A stretch of DNA of 64,000 nucleotides from NCBI RefSeq assembly GCF_019655335.1, contig NZ_BPFD01000002.1, positions 96,299 through 160,298 of the forward strand. Reading direction: 5' to 3'. Every line of letters begins with the position of its first letter. Within the stretch, counting starts at the first letter, position 1. Both the position numbers and the translations under genes were made by a program. The stretch is from Shewanella hafniensis (GTDB taxonomy: Bacteria > Pseudomonadota > Gammaproteobacteria > Enterobacterales > Shewanellaceae). Of the stretch, positions 8,401 through 18,700 are shown one piece after another. The notes below the pieces were generated by a model. That model was not told where the DNA came from, ran no database searches, and saw nothing but the letters and a program-made list of their open reading frames with translations.

Positions 8401-11400
8401 AAATCCCTCGCCACAGGCAGCGTGACTAGCCAAGTGCAATATGTGGATCGCATCGTTGAAACGATTATCGAAAAAGAAGTCGAAAAAATCGTTGAGAAAG
8501 AAGTCATCGTCGAAAAAGTGGTTGAAAAAATAATAGAAGTGGAAGCGAATCAAGTGGCAACTGTTGAAATGAAACAAAAACTCCCAAGCGTGACGCAAGG
8601 CTTAAATCACCAACAACAAGCGACGGCGCAGGTGAGCCCAAGTACACAAAACGTCAGCGCCGATGCGTTAACCGCATTTTTCAGCGCACAATCTCAAGCA
8701 GCGCAATTGCATCAACAGTTTTTAGCTATCCCGCAGCAATACGGCGATACCTTCACCACGCTGATGACAGAACAAGCCAAGATGGCAAGCCTTGGCATTG
8801 CAATCCCAGAAAGCCTGCAACGCTCAATGGAAATGTTCCACCAGCATCAAGCGCAAACCCTGCAAAGCCACGCCGAATTTATGCAACTACAAAGCAGTAG
8901 CAGCCAAGCGGCCTTGGCGATGTTAAACAATACACCGATTAACTTTACCTCAGCGGTTACAAGTCAGCCACGAGCAACTGCGCCGACTCCTGCACCTGTT
9001 GCTCCAGCGGCTGTTGCTGCAACGACAATGCCACACAATGCCGCACCAGTGACTCAAGCTGTTGCAACGAGACCAGCAGTTAGCACATCTATTGCGCCTA
9101 TTGTGCAAACGGCTCCCGTTGCTTATGCACCAACTGCGACTGTACAAGTTACACCTGCCGCTCCTGCATTAGTCATGCCTGCTGTAGTGATGCCAGAAGT
9201 GACACCTGTGGCAACAGCAACGAGCGGCTTAAGTGCAGCGTTAGTGCAACAAACCATGATGGCTGTGGTGGCCGATAAAACAGGCTATCCCACTGAAATG
9301 CTGGAGCTTGGCATGGATATGGAAGCCGATTTAGGTATCGACTCTATCAAGCGCGTTGAAATTTTAGGCACAGTGCAAGACGAACTGCCGGGCTTACCCG
9401 AACTCAGCCCAGAAGATTTGGCCGAATGTAGCACCTTGGGTGAAATCGTTAGCTATATGAATAGCAAATTACCAGCGGCTGACCAAGTTATAGTTTCTAC
9501 AACAGCGCCAACAACTCCTGCAGCCAGCGGTTTAAGCGCTGCGTTAGTGCAACAAACCATGATGGCAGTGGTGGCTGACAAGACAGGCTATCCCACTGAA
9601 ATGCTGGAACTTGGCATGGATATGGAAGCCGATCTCGGTATCGATTCGATCAAGCGCGTTGAAATCCTAGGCACAGTGCAAGACGAGCTACCAGGCTTAC
9701 CTGAACTCAGCCCAGAAGATTTGGCCGAGTGTCGTACCTTGGGTGAAATAGTTAGCTATATGAATAGCAAATTACCTGCAGCAGGGGTTATTACTTCGAC
9801 AGCAGCGCCAGTTGTTCAAACCATTGCCGCGCCCGCCGCCAGCGGTTTAAGCGCTGCGTTAGTACAACAAACCATGATGGCTGTGGTGGCCGACAAGACG
9901 GGCTATCCGACTGAAATGCTGGAACTTGGCATGGATATGGAAGCCGATCTAGGTATCGACTCCATCAAGCGCGTTGAAATCCTAGGCACAGTGCAAGACG
10001 AACTGCCGAGCTTACCTGAACTTAGCCCAGAAGATTTGGCCGAGTGTCGTACCTTGGGTGAAATCGTTAGCTATATGAATAGCAAATTACCAGCAGCGGT
10101 GGCTATTGCTTCGACAGCTGCGCCAGTTGCTCAAACCATTGCAGCTCCTGCCGCAATCGGTTTAAGCGCTGCCTTAGTGCAACAAACCATGATGGCTGTG
10201 GTGGCTGACAAGACAGGCTACCCTACTGAAATGCTGGAACTTAGCATGGATATGGAAGCCGATTTAGGTATCGACTCTATCAAGCGCGTTGAAATCTTAG
10301 GCACAGTGCAAGACGAACTGCCGGGCTTACCTGAGCTGAATCCTGAAGATCTCGCCGAATGTCGCACCTTAGGCGAAATCGTAAGCTATATGAATAGCAA
10401 GCTGCCCGCTGCGGGATCTGTTATTGCTACGCCGATTTCAACAGCAAATGTAGTCACTCAAGTTGTAACAGCCGTACCTGCCGCCAGCGGTTTAAGCGCT
10501 GCATTAGTCCAACAAACCATGATGGCTGTGGTGGCAGACAAGACAGGCTATCCCACTGAAATGCTAGAACTGAGCATGGATATGGAAGCTGATTTAGGTA
10601 TCGACTCCATCAAGCGCGTTGAAATCCTAGGCACAGTGCAAGACGAACTGCCGGGCTTACCTGAGCTGAATCCTGAAGATCTGGCCGAGTGTCGCACCTT
10701 GGGTGAAATCGTAAGCTATATGCAAAGCAAGCTAGGCCAAAACGCGGTAAGCCAGAATACAGCTGCAGTTGGCGCTGTCGTTCAACCTGAACCTACTATC
10801 GATTTGCCCCCACATGATTTACCACCCCATAGCGAGGTGGTGCTAAAAAAGTTGCCAGCGGCGGCTGAGCTAACGCAACTATCGCCACAGCAATCGTCAA
10901 AGCAATCAGCGCAACAGGCTCTAACACGCGTTTTTGCTAAAGATGGCTGCATTATCATTAGCGATGATGGTCACAATGCCGGTGTACTTGCCCAGAAGCT
11001 GCATGCTCAAGGTCTCAAGGTCGCGGTTGTGCGCTCACCAGAAAGCCTTGTAACTGGTGCATCGCCGCTTGATAGCCATATTGCCAGCTTCACCTTGGCC
11101 GCGATTGACGATGCTAGCATTAGCAATGTCATTAATGAGATCAAAAAGTTAGGTACGGTTGCAGGCTTTATTCATCTGCAACCGCAACATAAAACCGCCG
11201 CCGATGCGAAAGGTTTAGTGTTGTCCAATGTCGCCAAAGCGTCGGTCGAGCAAGCCTTCTTGTTCGCTAAACACTTGCAACCTTTGTTGGTCACTGGACA
11301 AAGTAGCTTTATCAGCGTCAGTCGTATCGACGGCGGATTTGGCTACCTCAACCACAGCCAAATTGCCAATAGCGAATTAAACCAAGCAGCGTTATCAGGC

Positions 11401-13503
11401 CTGACGAAAACCTTAAGCCACGAGTGGCCAAGTGTGCATTGCCGCGCCTTAGATATCGCGCCCGCACTTGATGCCAAACAACTGGCCAATGCGGTTATCG
11501 CTGAGCTATTTGCAACTGATAAGCTATTAGAAGTCGGTGTTAGCCAAGGCGCAGCCCAAGCACTTGAGCGCGTGACCTTAGTGGCAGGCAAGGCAGATAT
11601 CCGCCACGGCGCAGCGAACTTAACGAGTGCAGATAAAATTCTGGTGACCGGCGGCGCAAAAGGCGTGACCTTTGAATGTGCGCTAAGTTTGGCCAAACGC
11701 AGCAAGGCGCACTTTATCCTTGCCGGCAGAAGCAGCCAACAAGCGATTCCCGCTTGGGCACAGGGCAAAAATAACAGCGAACTTAAAGCCGCTGCTATTG
11801 CCCACATTCATAGCTTGGGCGAGAAACCCACGCCAAAACAAGTGGATGCCTTAGTATGGCCAGTGCAAAGCAGCCTAGAAATTGCAGCCGCACTAGCAGC
11901 CTTTACCGCGGTAGGCGCCAGCGCTGAGTACTTAAGTCTCGATGTTAACAACCCTGATGCGATCGCCAGCACGATAGTGCCGATCACTGAGTTATCACCT
12001 ATTACTGGCATTATCCATGGTGCGGGCGTGCTCGCCGATAAACACATCCAAGACAAAACCTTAGATGAGTTGGCACGGGTGTATGGCACTAAGGTCACAG
12101 GCATTAGCAATCTGCTAGCCGCACTGGATTTAGATAAGCTAAAGCTGGTTGCCCTGTTCTCATCGGCGGCAGGTTTTTACGGCAATACCGGCCAAAGCGA
12201 TTACGCTATGTCCAACGACATACTCAACAAAGCCGCACTGCAATTGGCGCAGCAACTGCCCAATGCCAAGGTGATGAGCTTCGATTGGGGTCCGTGGGAC
12301 GGCGGCATGGTGAATCCTGCGCTGAAAAAGATGTTTATCGATCGCGGTGTGTATGTGATCCCGTTAAAGGCGGGTGCTGAGTTATTTGCTAGCCAATTGT
12401 TGAGCAACACAGGCGCACAATTGCTGGTCGGTACTGATATGCAAGGCAGCGCACCTCATGACGACAAGCCTAACGAAGTACAAGAAACTAAAGGTAGCAA
12501 TCTAAAAAAGCCTGAAGCGGATCTGACCACTGACGCGTCGGATCCGCATGCTTTGGCATCAACACTTGCTGCAATCGCTTTCACGCAACCGCTAACACTG
12601 CAGCGCACACTGGACCCTAAGGCAATGATCTTTGTTGAAGATCACTGCATTAATGGTAATCCCGTATTGCCGACTGTGTGCGCGATTCAGTGGATGCGTG
12701 AAGCCGCCTTTGACGTGCTCAAGCAGCCTGTCAAAGTGCAAAGCTACAAGCTGCTGAAGGGCATTATTTTCGACACTGCCGTGTTACAAAATGGAGTGTT
12801 AGAAAGTGCAGCCCCCATCATGCTGGAACTTAAGCTAACGCCCTTGGATAATGCACAAGCATTCAATGCCTTAATCAGCTTTGAAGGTCGTCCGCAATAT
12901 CAAGCTATTTTAGTGGTTGATGACACGGCTAGCAGCTTGAACAAAGCAACTGCTTTTGACGCGCAAAGCTTGGCAGGACTTTCTGCCATCACAACCGCGA
13001 GCCGCCTTTACAGCGACGGCACGCTGTTCCACGGCCCAAGACTGCAAGGTATTAAGTCGGTGGTGAAGTTTGACGATGCGAGCTTAATCGCCAAGGTGAG
13101 CCTATCCCATGTTGCGTTAGCGGACTGCGGGGATTTTGTACCTAATCTCACGCCTAAAGGCTCACAAGCCTTTGCGGAAGATTTGTTGCTACAGGCAATG
13201 CTGGTGTGGGCACGACTCAAATATGGCGCGGCAAGTTTGCCATCAAGCATTGGTGAGTTTATCTCCCATGCGCCCTTTGCCTTTGGCGATAAAGGCCATT
13301 TAGTGCTCGAGGTGGTGAAACACTCTGGCCGCGCCCTTGAAGCCAATATCGCGCTATATCATCAAGATGGCCGCTTAAGCTGCGAAATGAGCAACGCCAA
13401 AGTCACCATCAGCAAAAACCTTAACGGTGCGTTTTTAGCGAATAAAGTTGCCAATAAAGTTGCGAATAAAGCCATTGAAAGCGTGGAGGCAAAAGTCGAG
13501 TGA
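5416..13503 (+). CDS. pfaA: PfaA, multidomain polyunsaturated fatty acid synthase (KS-AT-ACPx5-KR-DH-like)
   Basis: 2695-residue first subunit of the EPA synthase; iteratively extends and reduces a growing chain in the cytosol. Domains: ketosynthase (residues about 28-490; Cys226 in DAACAGS, His361 in EAHGTGT, His401 in VGHTKS); malonyl-acyltransferase (about 610-920; Ser713 in GHSFGEL); a charged segment rich in EKVVEK repeats (about 1010-1047), probably a coiled coil; Ala/Pro/Thr linkers; five acyl carrier domains with LGIDSIKR serines at 1310, 1411, 1516, 1621 and 1731; ketoreductase (VTGGAKGV from 2077, SS 2249-2250, Tyr2263, Asn2267); and a C-terminal hotdog-like dehydratase region with HCINGNPVLP (His2410). 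It ends in a 4-residue repeat NKVA. It overlaps pfaR by 4 bases and pfaB by 4 bases, which implies translational coupling. Confidence 0.97.
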   Translation: MSHTPSVPNSATESKKDKRLNKRLKDMPVAIVGMASIFANSRYLNKFWDLISEKIDAITDIPDTHWRAEDYYDADKSKADKSYCKRGGFLPEVDFNPMEFGLPPNILELTDTSQLLSLIVAKEVLADANLPTDYDRDRIGITLGVGGGQKISQSLNSRLQYPVLKKVFKSSGLSDEDSEMLIKKFQDQYIHWEENSFPGSLGNVIAGRIANRFDFGGMNCVVDAACAGSLAAMRMALTELTEGRSDMMITGGVCTDNSPSMYMSFSKTPAFTTNETIQPFDIDSKGMMIGEGIGMVALKRLEDAERDGDRIYAVIKGVGASSDGKFKSIYAPRPEGQAKALERAYDDAGFAPHSIGLVEAHGTGTAAGDVAEFNGLKSVFAQGNDTNQHIALGSVKSQVGHTKSTAGTAGVIKAALALHHKVLPATINVSKPNPKLNIESSPFYLNTETRPWFQRADATPRRAGVSSFGFGGTNFHLVLEEYKPEHSRDEQYRQRSVPQTLLFAAANKAALLSELKAALSQSVNTSANANKSSAASLNAIAQQYPLRPLADTDARLGFVAKDIAQLQAQLNQAIAHLESGHLETSASEAWQLPSGISYRSHALVAKNESKKVAALFAGQGSQYLNMGRELACHFPEMRQQVTASDKVFAHHGQTPLSNILYPIPAFDANAVKAQEAALTNTLFAQSAIGAVSMAQYSLLTQAGFAPDMVAGHSFGELSALCAAGVISNEDYVELAFARGHAMAQVPSDTGTQVDLGTMFAIILKQKNDIDAINSCLAQFDGVKIANYNAPTQLVIAGGTEQTQLAAKAISEQGFKAIALPVSGAFHTPLVGHAQKPFAKAIDKAKFSAPSVALYANGTGQLHPTDGKAIKAEFKQHMLQSVRFSEQLQAMYDAGARVFVEFGPKNILQKLVENTLGEHLNELCLVSMNPNPKGDSDSQLRLAAVQLAVAGVALTEVDPYQAVTSQEIAEREAPSAMNIKLTATNHISAATQAKMAKSLATGSVTSQVQYVDRIVETIIEKEVEKIVEKEVIVEKVVEKIIEVEANQVATVEMKQKLPSVTQGLNHQQQATAQVSPSTQNVSADALTAFFSAQSQAAQLHQQFLAIPQQYGDTFTTLMTEQAKMASLGIAIPESLQRSMEMFHQHQAQTLQSHAEFMQLQSSSSQAALAMLNNTPINFTSAVTSQPRATAPTPAPVAPAAVAATTMPHNAAPVTQAVATRPAVSTSIAPIVQTAPVAYAPTATVQVTPAAPALVMPAVVMPEVTPVATATSGLSAALVQQTMMAVVADKTGYPTEMLELGMDMEADLGIDSIKRVEILGTVQDELPGLPELSPEDLAECSTLGEIVSYMNSKLPAADQVIVSTTAPTTPAASGLSAALVQQTMMAVVADKTGYPTEMLELGMDMEADLGIDSIKRVEILGTVQDELPGLPELSPEDLAECRTLGEIVSYMNSKLPAAGVITSTAAPVVQTIAAPAASGLSAALVQQTMMAVVADKTGYPTEMLELGMDMEADLGIDSIKRVEILGTVQDELPSLPELSPEDLAECRTLGEIVSYMNSKLPAAVAIASTAAPVAQTIAAPAAIGLSAALVQQTMMAVVADKTGYPTEMLELSMDMEADLGIDSIKRVEILGTVQDELPGLPELNPEDLAECRTLGEIVSYMNSKLPAAGSVIATPISTANVVTQVVTAVPAASGLSAALVQQTMMAVVADKTGYPTEMLELSMDMEADLGIDSIKRVEILGTVQDELPGLPELNPEDLAECRTLGEIVSYMQSKLGQNAVSQNTAAVGAVVQPEPTIDLPPHDLPPHSEVVLKKLPAAAELTQLSPQQSSKQSAQQALTRVFAKDGCIIISDDGHNAGVLAQKLHAQGLKVAVVRSPESLVTGASPLDSHIASFTLAAIDDASISNVINEIKKLGTVAGFIHLQPQHKTAADAKGLVLSNVAKASVEQAFLFAKHLQPLLVTGQSSFISVSRIDGGFGYLNHSQIANSELNQAALSGLTKTLSHEWPSVHCRALDIAPALDAKQLANAVIAELFATDKLLEVGVSQGAAQALERVTLVAGKADIRHGAANLTSADKILVTGGAKGVTFECALSLAKRSKAHFILAGRSSQQAIPAWAQGKNNSELKAAAIAHIHSLGEKPTPKQVDALVWPVQSSLEIAAALAAFTAVGASAEYLSLDVNNPDAIASTIVPITELSPITGIIHGAGVLADKHIQDKTLDELARVYGTKVTGISNLLAALDLDKLKLVALFSSAAGFYGNTGQSDYAMSNDILNKAALQLAQQLPNAKVMSFDWGPWDGGMVNPALKKMFIDRGVYVIPLKAGAELFASQLLSNTGAQLLVGTDMQGSAPHDDKPNEVQETKGSNLKKPEADLTTDASDPHALASTLAAIAFTQPLTLQRTLDPKAMIFVEDHCINGNPVLPTVCAIQWMREAAFDVLKQPVKVQSYKLLKGIIFDTAVLQNGVLESAAPIMLELKLTPLDNAQAFNALISFEGRPQYQAILVVDDTASSLNKATAFDAQSLAGLSAITTASRLYSDGTLFHGPRLQGIKSVVKFDDASLIAKVSLSHVALADCGDFVPNLTPKGSQAFAEDLLLQAMLVWARLKYGAASLPSSIGEFISHAPFAFGDKGHLVLEVVKHSGRALEANIALYHQDGRLSCEMSNAKVTISKNLNGAFLANKVANKVANKAIESVEAKVE
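9220..10740 (+). repeat. Five near-identical acyl carrier protein modules in pfaA
   Basis: The segment starting SGLSAALVQQTMMAVVADKT recurs five times with carrier serines at codons beginning 9343, 9646, 9961, 10276 and 10606 (spacing 101, 105, 105 and 110 residues). DNA identity is very high, including silent positions. Modules 1-3 share LGMDMEADLG and LSPEDL, whereas modules 4-5 share LSMDMEADLG and LNPEDL, so 4 and 5 look like the most recent duplicates. Linkers are Ala/Pro/Thr/Val-rich and vary. Copy number differs among Shewanella and other PUFA producers (recalled). Confidence 0.95.
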
Positions 13504-15719
13504 ACTTAGCCTCTCCTTTAACAACGACAAATAACGCCAAGCCACTGCGTATTGCAGTGTTGCTTGGCGATGCGCTCAACCTTGACTCTCACTCAGCCCA
13601 AGTATTAGGGAGTTTTGCGGAACATGAAAGCGTTCAGATTTGCGCTGTAGATGCCGACCTCTCGCCAACACATGAACCAATAGTGCATAAGCAACAGTCG
13701 CTTACTGCATTATTGAGTCAAGCGGTGACGGCCCTTGAGCAAGGCAAGCTGGTTGAACTTAAATTCAATGATGGCAATCTGCCCCAGTCTCTGTATTTGC
13801 TCGATGGCTTACGCGCCGCCAAACTGCGCCTCCACGCCCACGGGTTCATTGCAGGCTTTGCCGCTGGCAATGGGGCGACAGGTGACGTGAATACGGCTGT
13901 AGCTAATGCGGCAGCTGTTGCTATTAAGGCATTAGCGGCGGCAAAGCGTAGTCCTGCACAAACCGTTCAGCATCAGCTCGTCGCCAACACTCTCAACGAG
14001 GCATTTCTTGCGCTGCGCCAAGGCGTAACCGCCCTCGCCGCGCGAACACAAGCGCCGCTTTATGGTAAAGAAGGGGAAAATCAGCAAACGGGTTATTGGT
14101 TTAGCGACCAACATCAAGCACGGGTGTTGTGCTTAAATCTTGTCGCAAAGACGTCAAGTCAAACGGATGAATCTCGACATCTAAACCAAAGTATTGTGCT
14201 GACCCAAGGCTCACAAGTTATCGTGCCCAAAGCCCTTGTTGATAAAAACCGGCTGTTTGTGCCGATAAGTGCTGACAATATTGATGCACTCATAGCGCAA
14301 CTATTACAACTTTTGCAGCGAGTTAACACTCTAGAAAATAGTACGGGCACACTGGAAAATGGCGCCGGCTTGCACGCTGACTTTCGCGCTGAGCAACTCA
14401 AACCTTGGTTTGAACGCTATGATGCCAACGCACCACTGGCATTAGTCTTGATGGCGGCATCGATTGATGATCTGAAACTTGAAGCCAACGCCATGCTTGC
14501 GGCGCTTGAAAATGATGCGGTTCGTCATCAGGGTCAAGCCTTTAAGACCCCAGCAGGCAGCTGTTTTACCGCTAAGCCGCTAGGGAATGCAGGACTGACC
14601 TTTGTTTATCCCGGCGTTGGCACGGTTTACGCCAATATGTTCAATAACTTGCATGAATATTTCCCCACGCTGTATCACCAGCTAGAACGTGAAGGCGATT
14701 TAAGCGCCATGCTGCAATCTCCGCAAATTTATGCAGCAGATGTTAAAACCGCAGCAGACATGAGCTTAAGCCAGCAAGCGATTAGCGGCGTGGGGGCCAG
14801 TTATTTATTCACTAAATTACTCACCCAAGTTTTTAATATTAAGCCCAAAATGGCACTCGGTTACTCTATGGGCGAAGCCGCCATGTGGGCAAGCCTTGAT
14901 GTGTGGCAAACCCCGCACGCAATGATCAACGCCACCGAAAATAGCGATATTTTCAACCATGCGATTTCTGGCGAGCTAACCGCAGTGCGCCGGGCATGGC
15001 AGCTTAAGGATAATGAAGCCATAGTGTGGAACAGCTTTGTGGTGCGTTCAGGTAGCCATGAAATCAAGGCATTATTGCCAGCGTTTCCTCGCGCCTACTT
15101 AGCCATCATTCAAGGTGATACTTGCGTCATTGCTGGCTGCGAAACAAGCTGCAAAGCCCTGCTTGCCACGTTAGGTAAACGCGGCATTGCCGCTAATCGC
15201 GTCACGGCCATGCATACCGCACCCGCCATGTTAGTCCATGGACAAGTACAAGATTTCTATACGCAAGCGCTAAAAGCTGAGGCGCTAAAAGCAGCGGCGC
15301 AAGACTCGCCTATTCGCTTTATCAGTGCAGCGCAAACTGCGCCAGTGGCAGTGGATAGCCACAGCATTGGCCGCGCGATTGCCGATACCTTTTGTTCGCC
15401 ACTCGACTTTAGTGCGCTCATTCAAAATGCCACCGAGCAAGGCGCAAGGCTATTTGTCGAAGTGGGCGCCGATAGGCAAACCAGCACACTCATAGATAAA
15501 ATCGGCCACGCCCATGCAAGCCAAAGCACTGCGAACGCGGCGACAGCCGCCATTGCTTGCAATGCCAAAGGTGCCGATGCGATTACCAGCTTACTCAAGT
15601 GTTTAGCTCAGCTGATAAGCCACAGAGTGCCGCTGTCGCTCGCGCCGCTCATGCCGCCATTTAGTGCTAACGCAGCCCCTTTATCATCAGCAGTATCACC
15701 ACAAGGAGAACCCCAGTGA
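13500..15719 (+). CDS. pfaB: PfaB, acyltransferase subunit of EPA synthase
   Basis: 739 residues from a GTG start that overlaps the pfaA stop as GTGA. The C-terminal half carries an acyltransferase domain: FVYPGVGTVYANM (N-terminal AT motif) and GYSMGEAAMW with nucleophile Ser456. The N-terminal half is a degenerate ketosynthase-like/structural region without the KS Cys-His-His triad. PfaB is specific to PUFA synthases and influences which final product (EPA or DHA) is made, from published work on PfaB. A 21-bp duplication (TLENSTG/TLENGAG, 14328-14369) lies in the mid-linker. It overlaps pfaC by GTGA, with an AAGGAGAA site before the pfaC start. Confidence 0.93.
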   Translation: MNLASPLTTTNNAKPLRIAVLLGDALNLDSHSAQVLGSFAEHESVQICAVDADLSPTHEPIVHKQQSLTALLSQAVTALEQGKLVELKFNDGNLPQSLYLLDGLRAAKLRLHAHGFIAGFAAGNGATGDVNTAVANAAAVAIKALAAAKRSPAQTVQHQLVANTLNEAFLALRQGVTALAARTQAPLYGKEGENQQTGYWFSDQHQARVLCLNLVAKTSSQTDESRHLNQSIVLTQGSQVIVPKALVDKNRLFVPISADNIDALIAQLLQLLQRVNTLENSTGTLENGAGLHADFRAEQLKPWFERYDANAPLALVLMAASIDDLKLEANAMLAALENDAVRHQGQAFKTPAGSCFTAKPLGNAGLTFVYPGVGTVYANMFNNLHEYFPTLYHQLEREGDLSAMLQSPQIYAADVKTAADMSLSQQAISGVGASYLFTKLLTQVFNIKPKMALGYSMGEAAMWASLDVWQTPHAMINATENSDIFNHAISGELTAVRRAWQLKDNEAIVWNSFVVRSGSHEIKALLPAFPRAYLAIIQGDTCVIAGCETSCKALLATLGKRGIAANRVTAMHTAPAMLVHGQVQDFYTQALKAEALKAAAQDSPIRFISAAQTAPVAVDSHSIGRAIADTFCSPLDFSALIQNATEQGARLFVEVGADRQTSTLIDKIGHAHASQSTANAATAAIACNAKGADAITSLLKCLAQLISHRVPLSLAPLMPPFSANAAPLSSAVSPQGEPQ

Positions 15720-18700
15720 GTTCTCAGCATTCCCCTAGGATTGATAGCACTAGCGTGCCTATGACTGCGTCAAACTATGAGTCAAAAAGCGCATCAAACT
15801 ATGCATCAAAAAACGCATCAAACAGTGCGTCAAAAATCGCGATCGTCGGTCTCGCGACTCAGTATCCCGACGCCGATAATCCACACACCTTCTGGCAAAA
15901 TCTGCTGGATAAAAAAGACTCTCGCAGCCAAATTAGCCGCGAAAAGCTCAATGCTAATCCCGCCGATTACCAAGGTGTGCAAGGTCAGTCTGATCGCTTT
16001 TACTGCGATAAAGGCGGCTACATTCAACACTTTGAGTTTGATGCCAAGGGTTATCAACTGCCTGAGTCCGCCTTTGATGGTTTAGATGAAAGCTTTTTAT
16101 GGGCACTCGATTGCAGTCGTAAAGCTCTGCAAGACGCAGGGATTACCCCAAGCGATGCCGTACTGGCGCGCACTGGTGTCGTAATGGGAACCTTGTCGTT
16201 CCCCACTGCCCGCTCCAACGAACTGTTTTTGCCCTTGTATCACCAAACCGTTGAAAAGGCGCTGCAAAATAAACTGAATCAAAGCGCGTTTCAGCTGACT
16301 GATTTTGGCAACTCAGTTAACGACCTCAATGCCAATAGTCAGACCTTAAACATCGCCAATGGCGCGGTTGCCCACACAGCCTCAAAACTGGTCAGCGATG
16401 CACTCGGTTTAGGTGGCACTCAGTTGAGTCTGGACGCCGCCTGCGCCAGCTCGGTTTATGCGCTCAAACTCGCCGGCGATTACCTAACCACAGGCAAGGC
16501 CGATGTGATGCTAGCGGGCGCCGTATCGGGCGCCGATCCTTTCTTTATCAACATGGGATTCTCGATTTTCCACGCCTATCCAGATCACGGTATTTCGGCG
16601 CCCTTTGATAGCAACAGTAAAGGCTTGTTCGCTGGCGAAGGCGCTGGGGTTTTAGTGTTAAAACGCTTGGAGGATGCCGAGCGCGATGGCGACAACATCT
16701 ATGCCGTCGTCAGCGGCATTGGTTTGTCGAACGACGGTAAAGGCCAGTTTGTATTAAGCCCCAACAGCAAGGGCCAAGTGCAAGCCTTCGAGCGCGCCTA
16801 CAGTGCCGCAAATACACTGCCCGCCAATATCGAAGTGATTGAATGCCACGCTACGGGCACGCCACTTGGGGATAAGGTCGAACTCGCCTCGATGGAGCGC
16901 TTTTTTGAGGACAAACTCGCGGGCTCTGCAGTGCCGCTTATTGGCTCGGCAAAATCCAACTTAGGCCATTTACTCACGGCCGCGGGCATGCCGGGGATCA
17001 TGAAGATGATTTTTGCCATGCGCTCGGGCCGCTTGCCGCCCAGTATAAATTTATCGGCGCCGATATCCTCACCTAAGGGGTTGTTTAGCGCTAAAAACCT
17101 CCCGACAGAAATGCATGCGTGGCCCGATAAAGCTGGCAATGACCGCCGCCATGCGGGTGTTTCTGTGTTTGGTTTTGGCGGCTGTAACGCACATTTATTG
17201 CTGGAATCCTATGTACCGGCAAATACCAGCAGCCAGCATACGCAGAGTGCAGCCCAAGTCAGTTATCAGCACACGCCGTTAACTATCATTGGCTTAGCAT
17301 CGCATTTCGGGCCTTTATCGTCGATTAATGCACTGGATAACGCGATTAGCTCTCAGCAAAACGCCTTCATTCCACTGCCCGCTAAACGCTGGAAAGGCTT
17401 AGATAAACATCCTGACATCTTAGCTAACTTTGGCTTGCCTGCTGTACCGCAGGGCGCCTATATCGACCAGTTCGATTTTGACTTCCTGCGCTTTAAAGTG
17501 CCGCCCAATGAGGATGATCGCCTGATCTCCCAGCAACTGCTGCTGATCAAAGTGGCCGATGAAGCGATCCGTGATGCGAACTTAAAGCCAGGTGGCAAGG
17601 TAGCTGTATTAGTGGCGATGGAAACAGAGCTGGAATTACACCAGTTCCGTGGCCGAGTGAATCTGCACACTCAATTGGCAGACAGCCTTAAAAAACAAGG
17701 GATAACACTCACACAAACTGAGTATCTCGCCCTTGAAAAAATCGCCATGGACAGCGTGCTCGATGCCGCCAAACTGAACCAATATACCAGTTTTATTGGC
17801 AACATCATGGCGTCACGCATCGCCTCCCTGTGGGACTTTAACGGCCCTGCCTTTACCATTTCGGCGGCAGAATTGTCAGTCGCCCGCTGTATCGATGTGG
17901 CCGAAAACCTGTTATCCCAAGAATCCTTAGATGCCGTAGTGATCGCCGCCGTCGATTTAAGTGGCAGTCTAGAGCAAGTGGTGCTTAAAAACGCGGTATC
18001 TAAAGTGGCATTGAATGCAACAGACACAGGCTGGAAAGTCGGTGAAGGCGCCGGCGCGCTGGTACTCACTGCTGAAAATTCAAATACGAATGTTCAACTT
18101 AATGATGCCAATAGCAACAACTTTGGCAACAGCTATGGTCACATTAGCGGCCAAGTGTTTGGCGCTGTATATGACCCCCAAGGCAACAGCAACACGGCGC
18201 GGATTTGCGATCACTTGCTAACCCAAGCCAAGGTGAATAGCAGCCAGATTAGTTTGATTGAAACCAGTATTGCGGTTGAGCAACGAAGCGAGCCAGCGCT
18301 GACACCCAATACCCTGTTGCCGAGTGTGAGTGCGCGCAGCCAAGCCGCAGACACCCTAGGCCATAACTTTGCTGCGGCGGGAATGGCGAGTATCTTGAGT
18401 GCGCTGCTTCAGTTAAAAAATCAAGTTCAGCTGAAAAATCAAGCGCAGTTAAAAAACCAAACGCAACCGGACACTCAAGCGCAGCACGCGCTCGTAGCCA
18501 CCTTTAGCCAAGGTAAGTGCGCGCAGTTATTGCTCAGCCAAAGTGCCATGCAAGCGCACAACTTGCAGCAAAGACTTGAACAAGACTTAACGCTTTCTGA
18601 GCAAAAACACTTGATAAAACAAGTGACACTCGGAGGCCGCGATATCTATCAGCATATCCTGGATACCCCGCTCGCTTACCTTGGTGCAATACAACAAAAA

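Noticed and set aside
8335..8598. Minus-strand ORF rich in Phe/Asp opposite pfaA
   Set aside because: Shadow of the EKVVEK codons in PfaA; no start signal or plausible protein.
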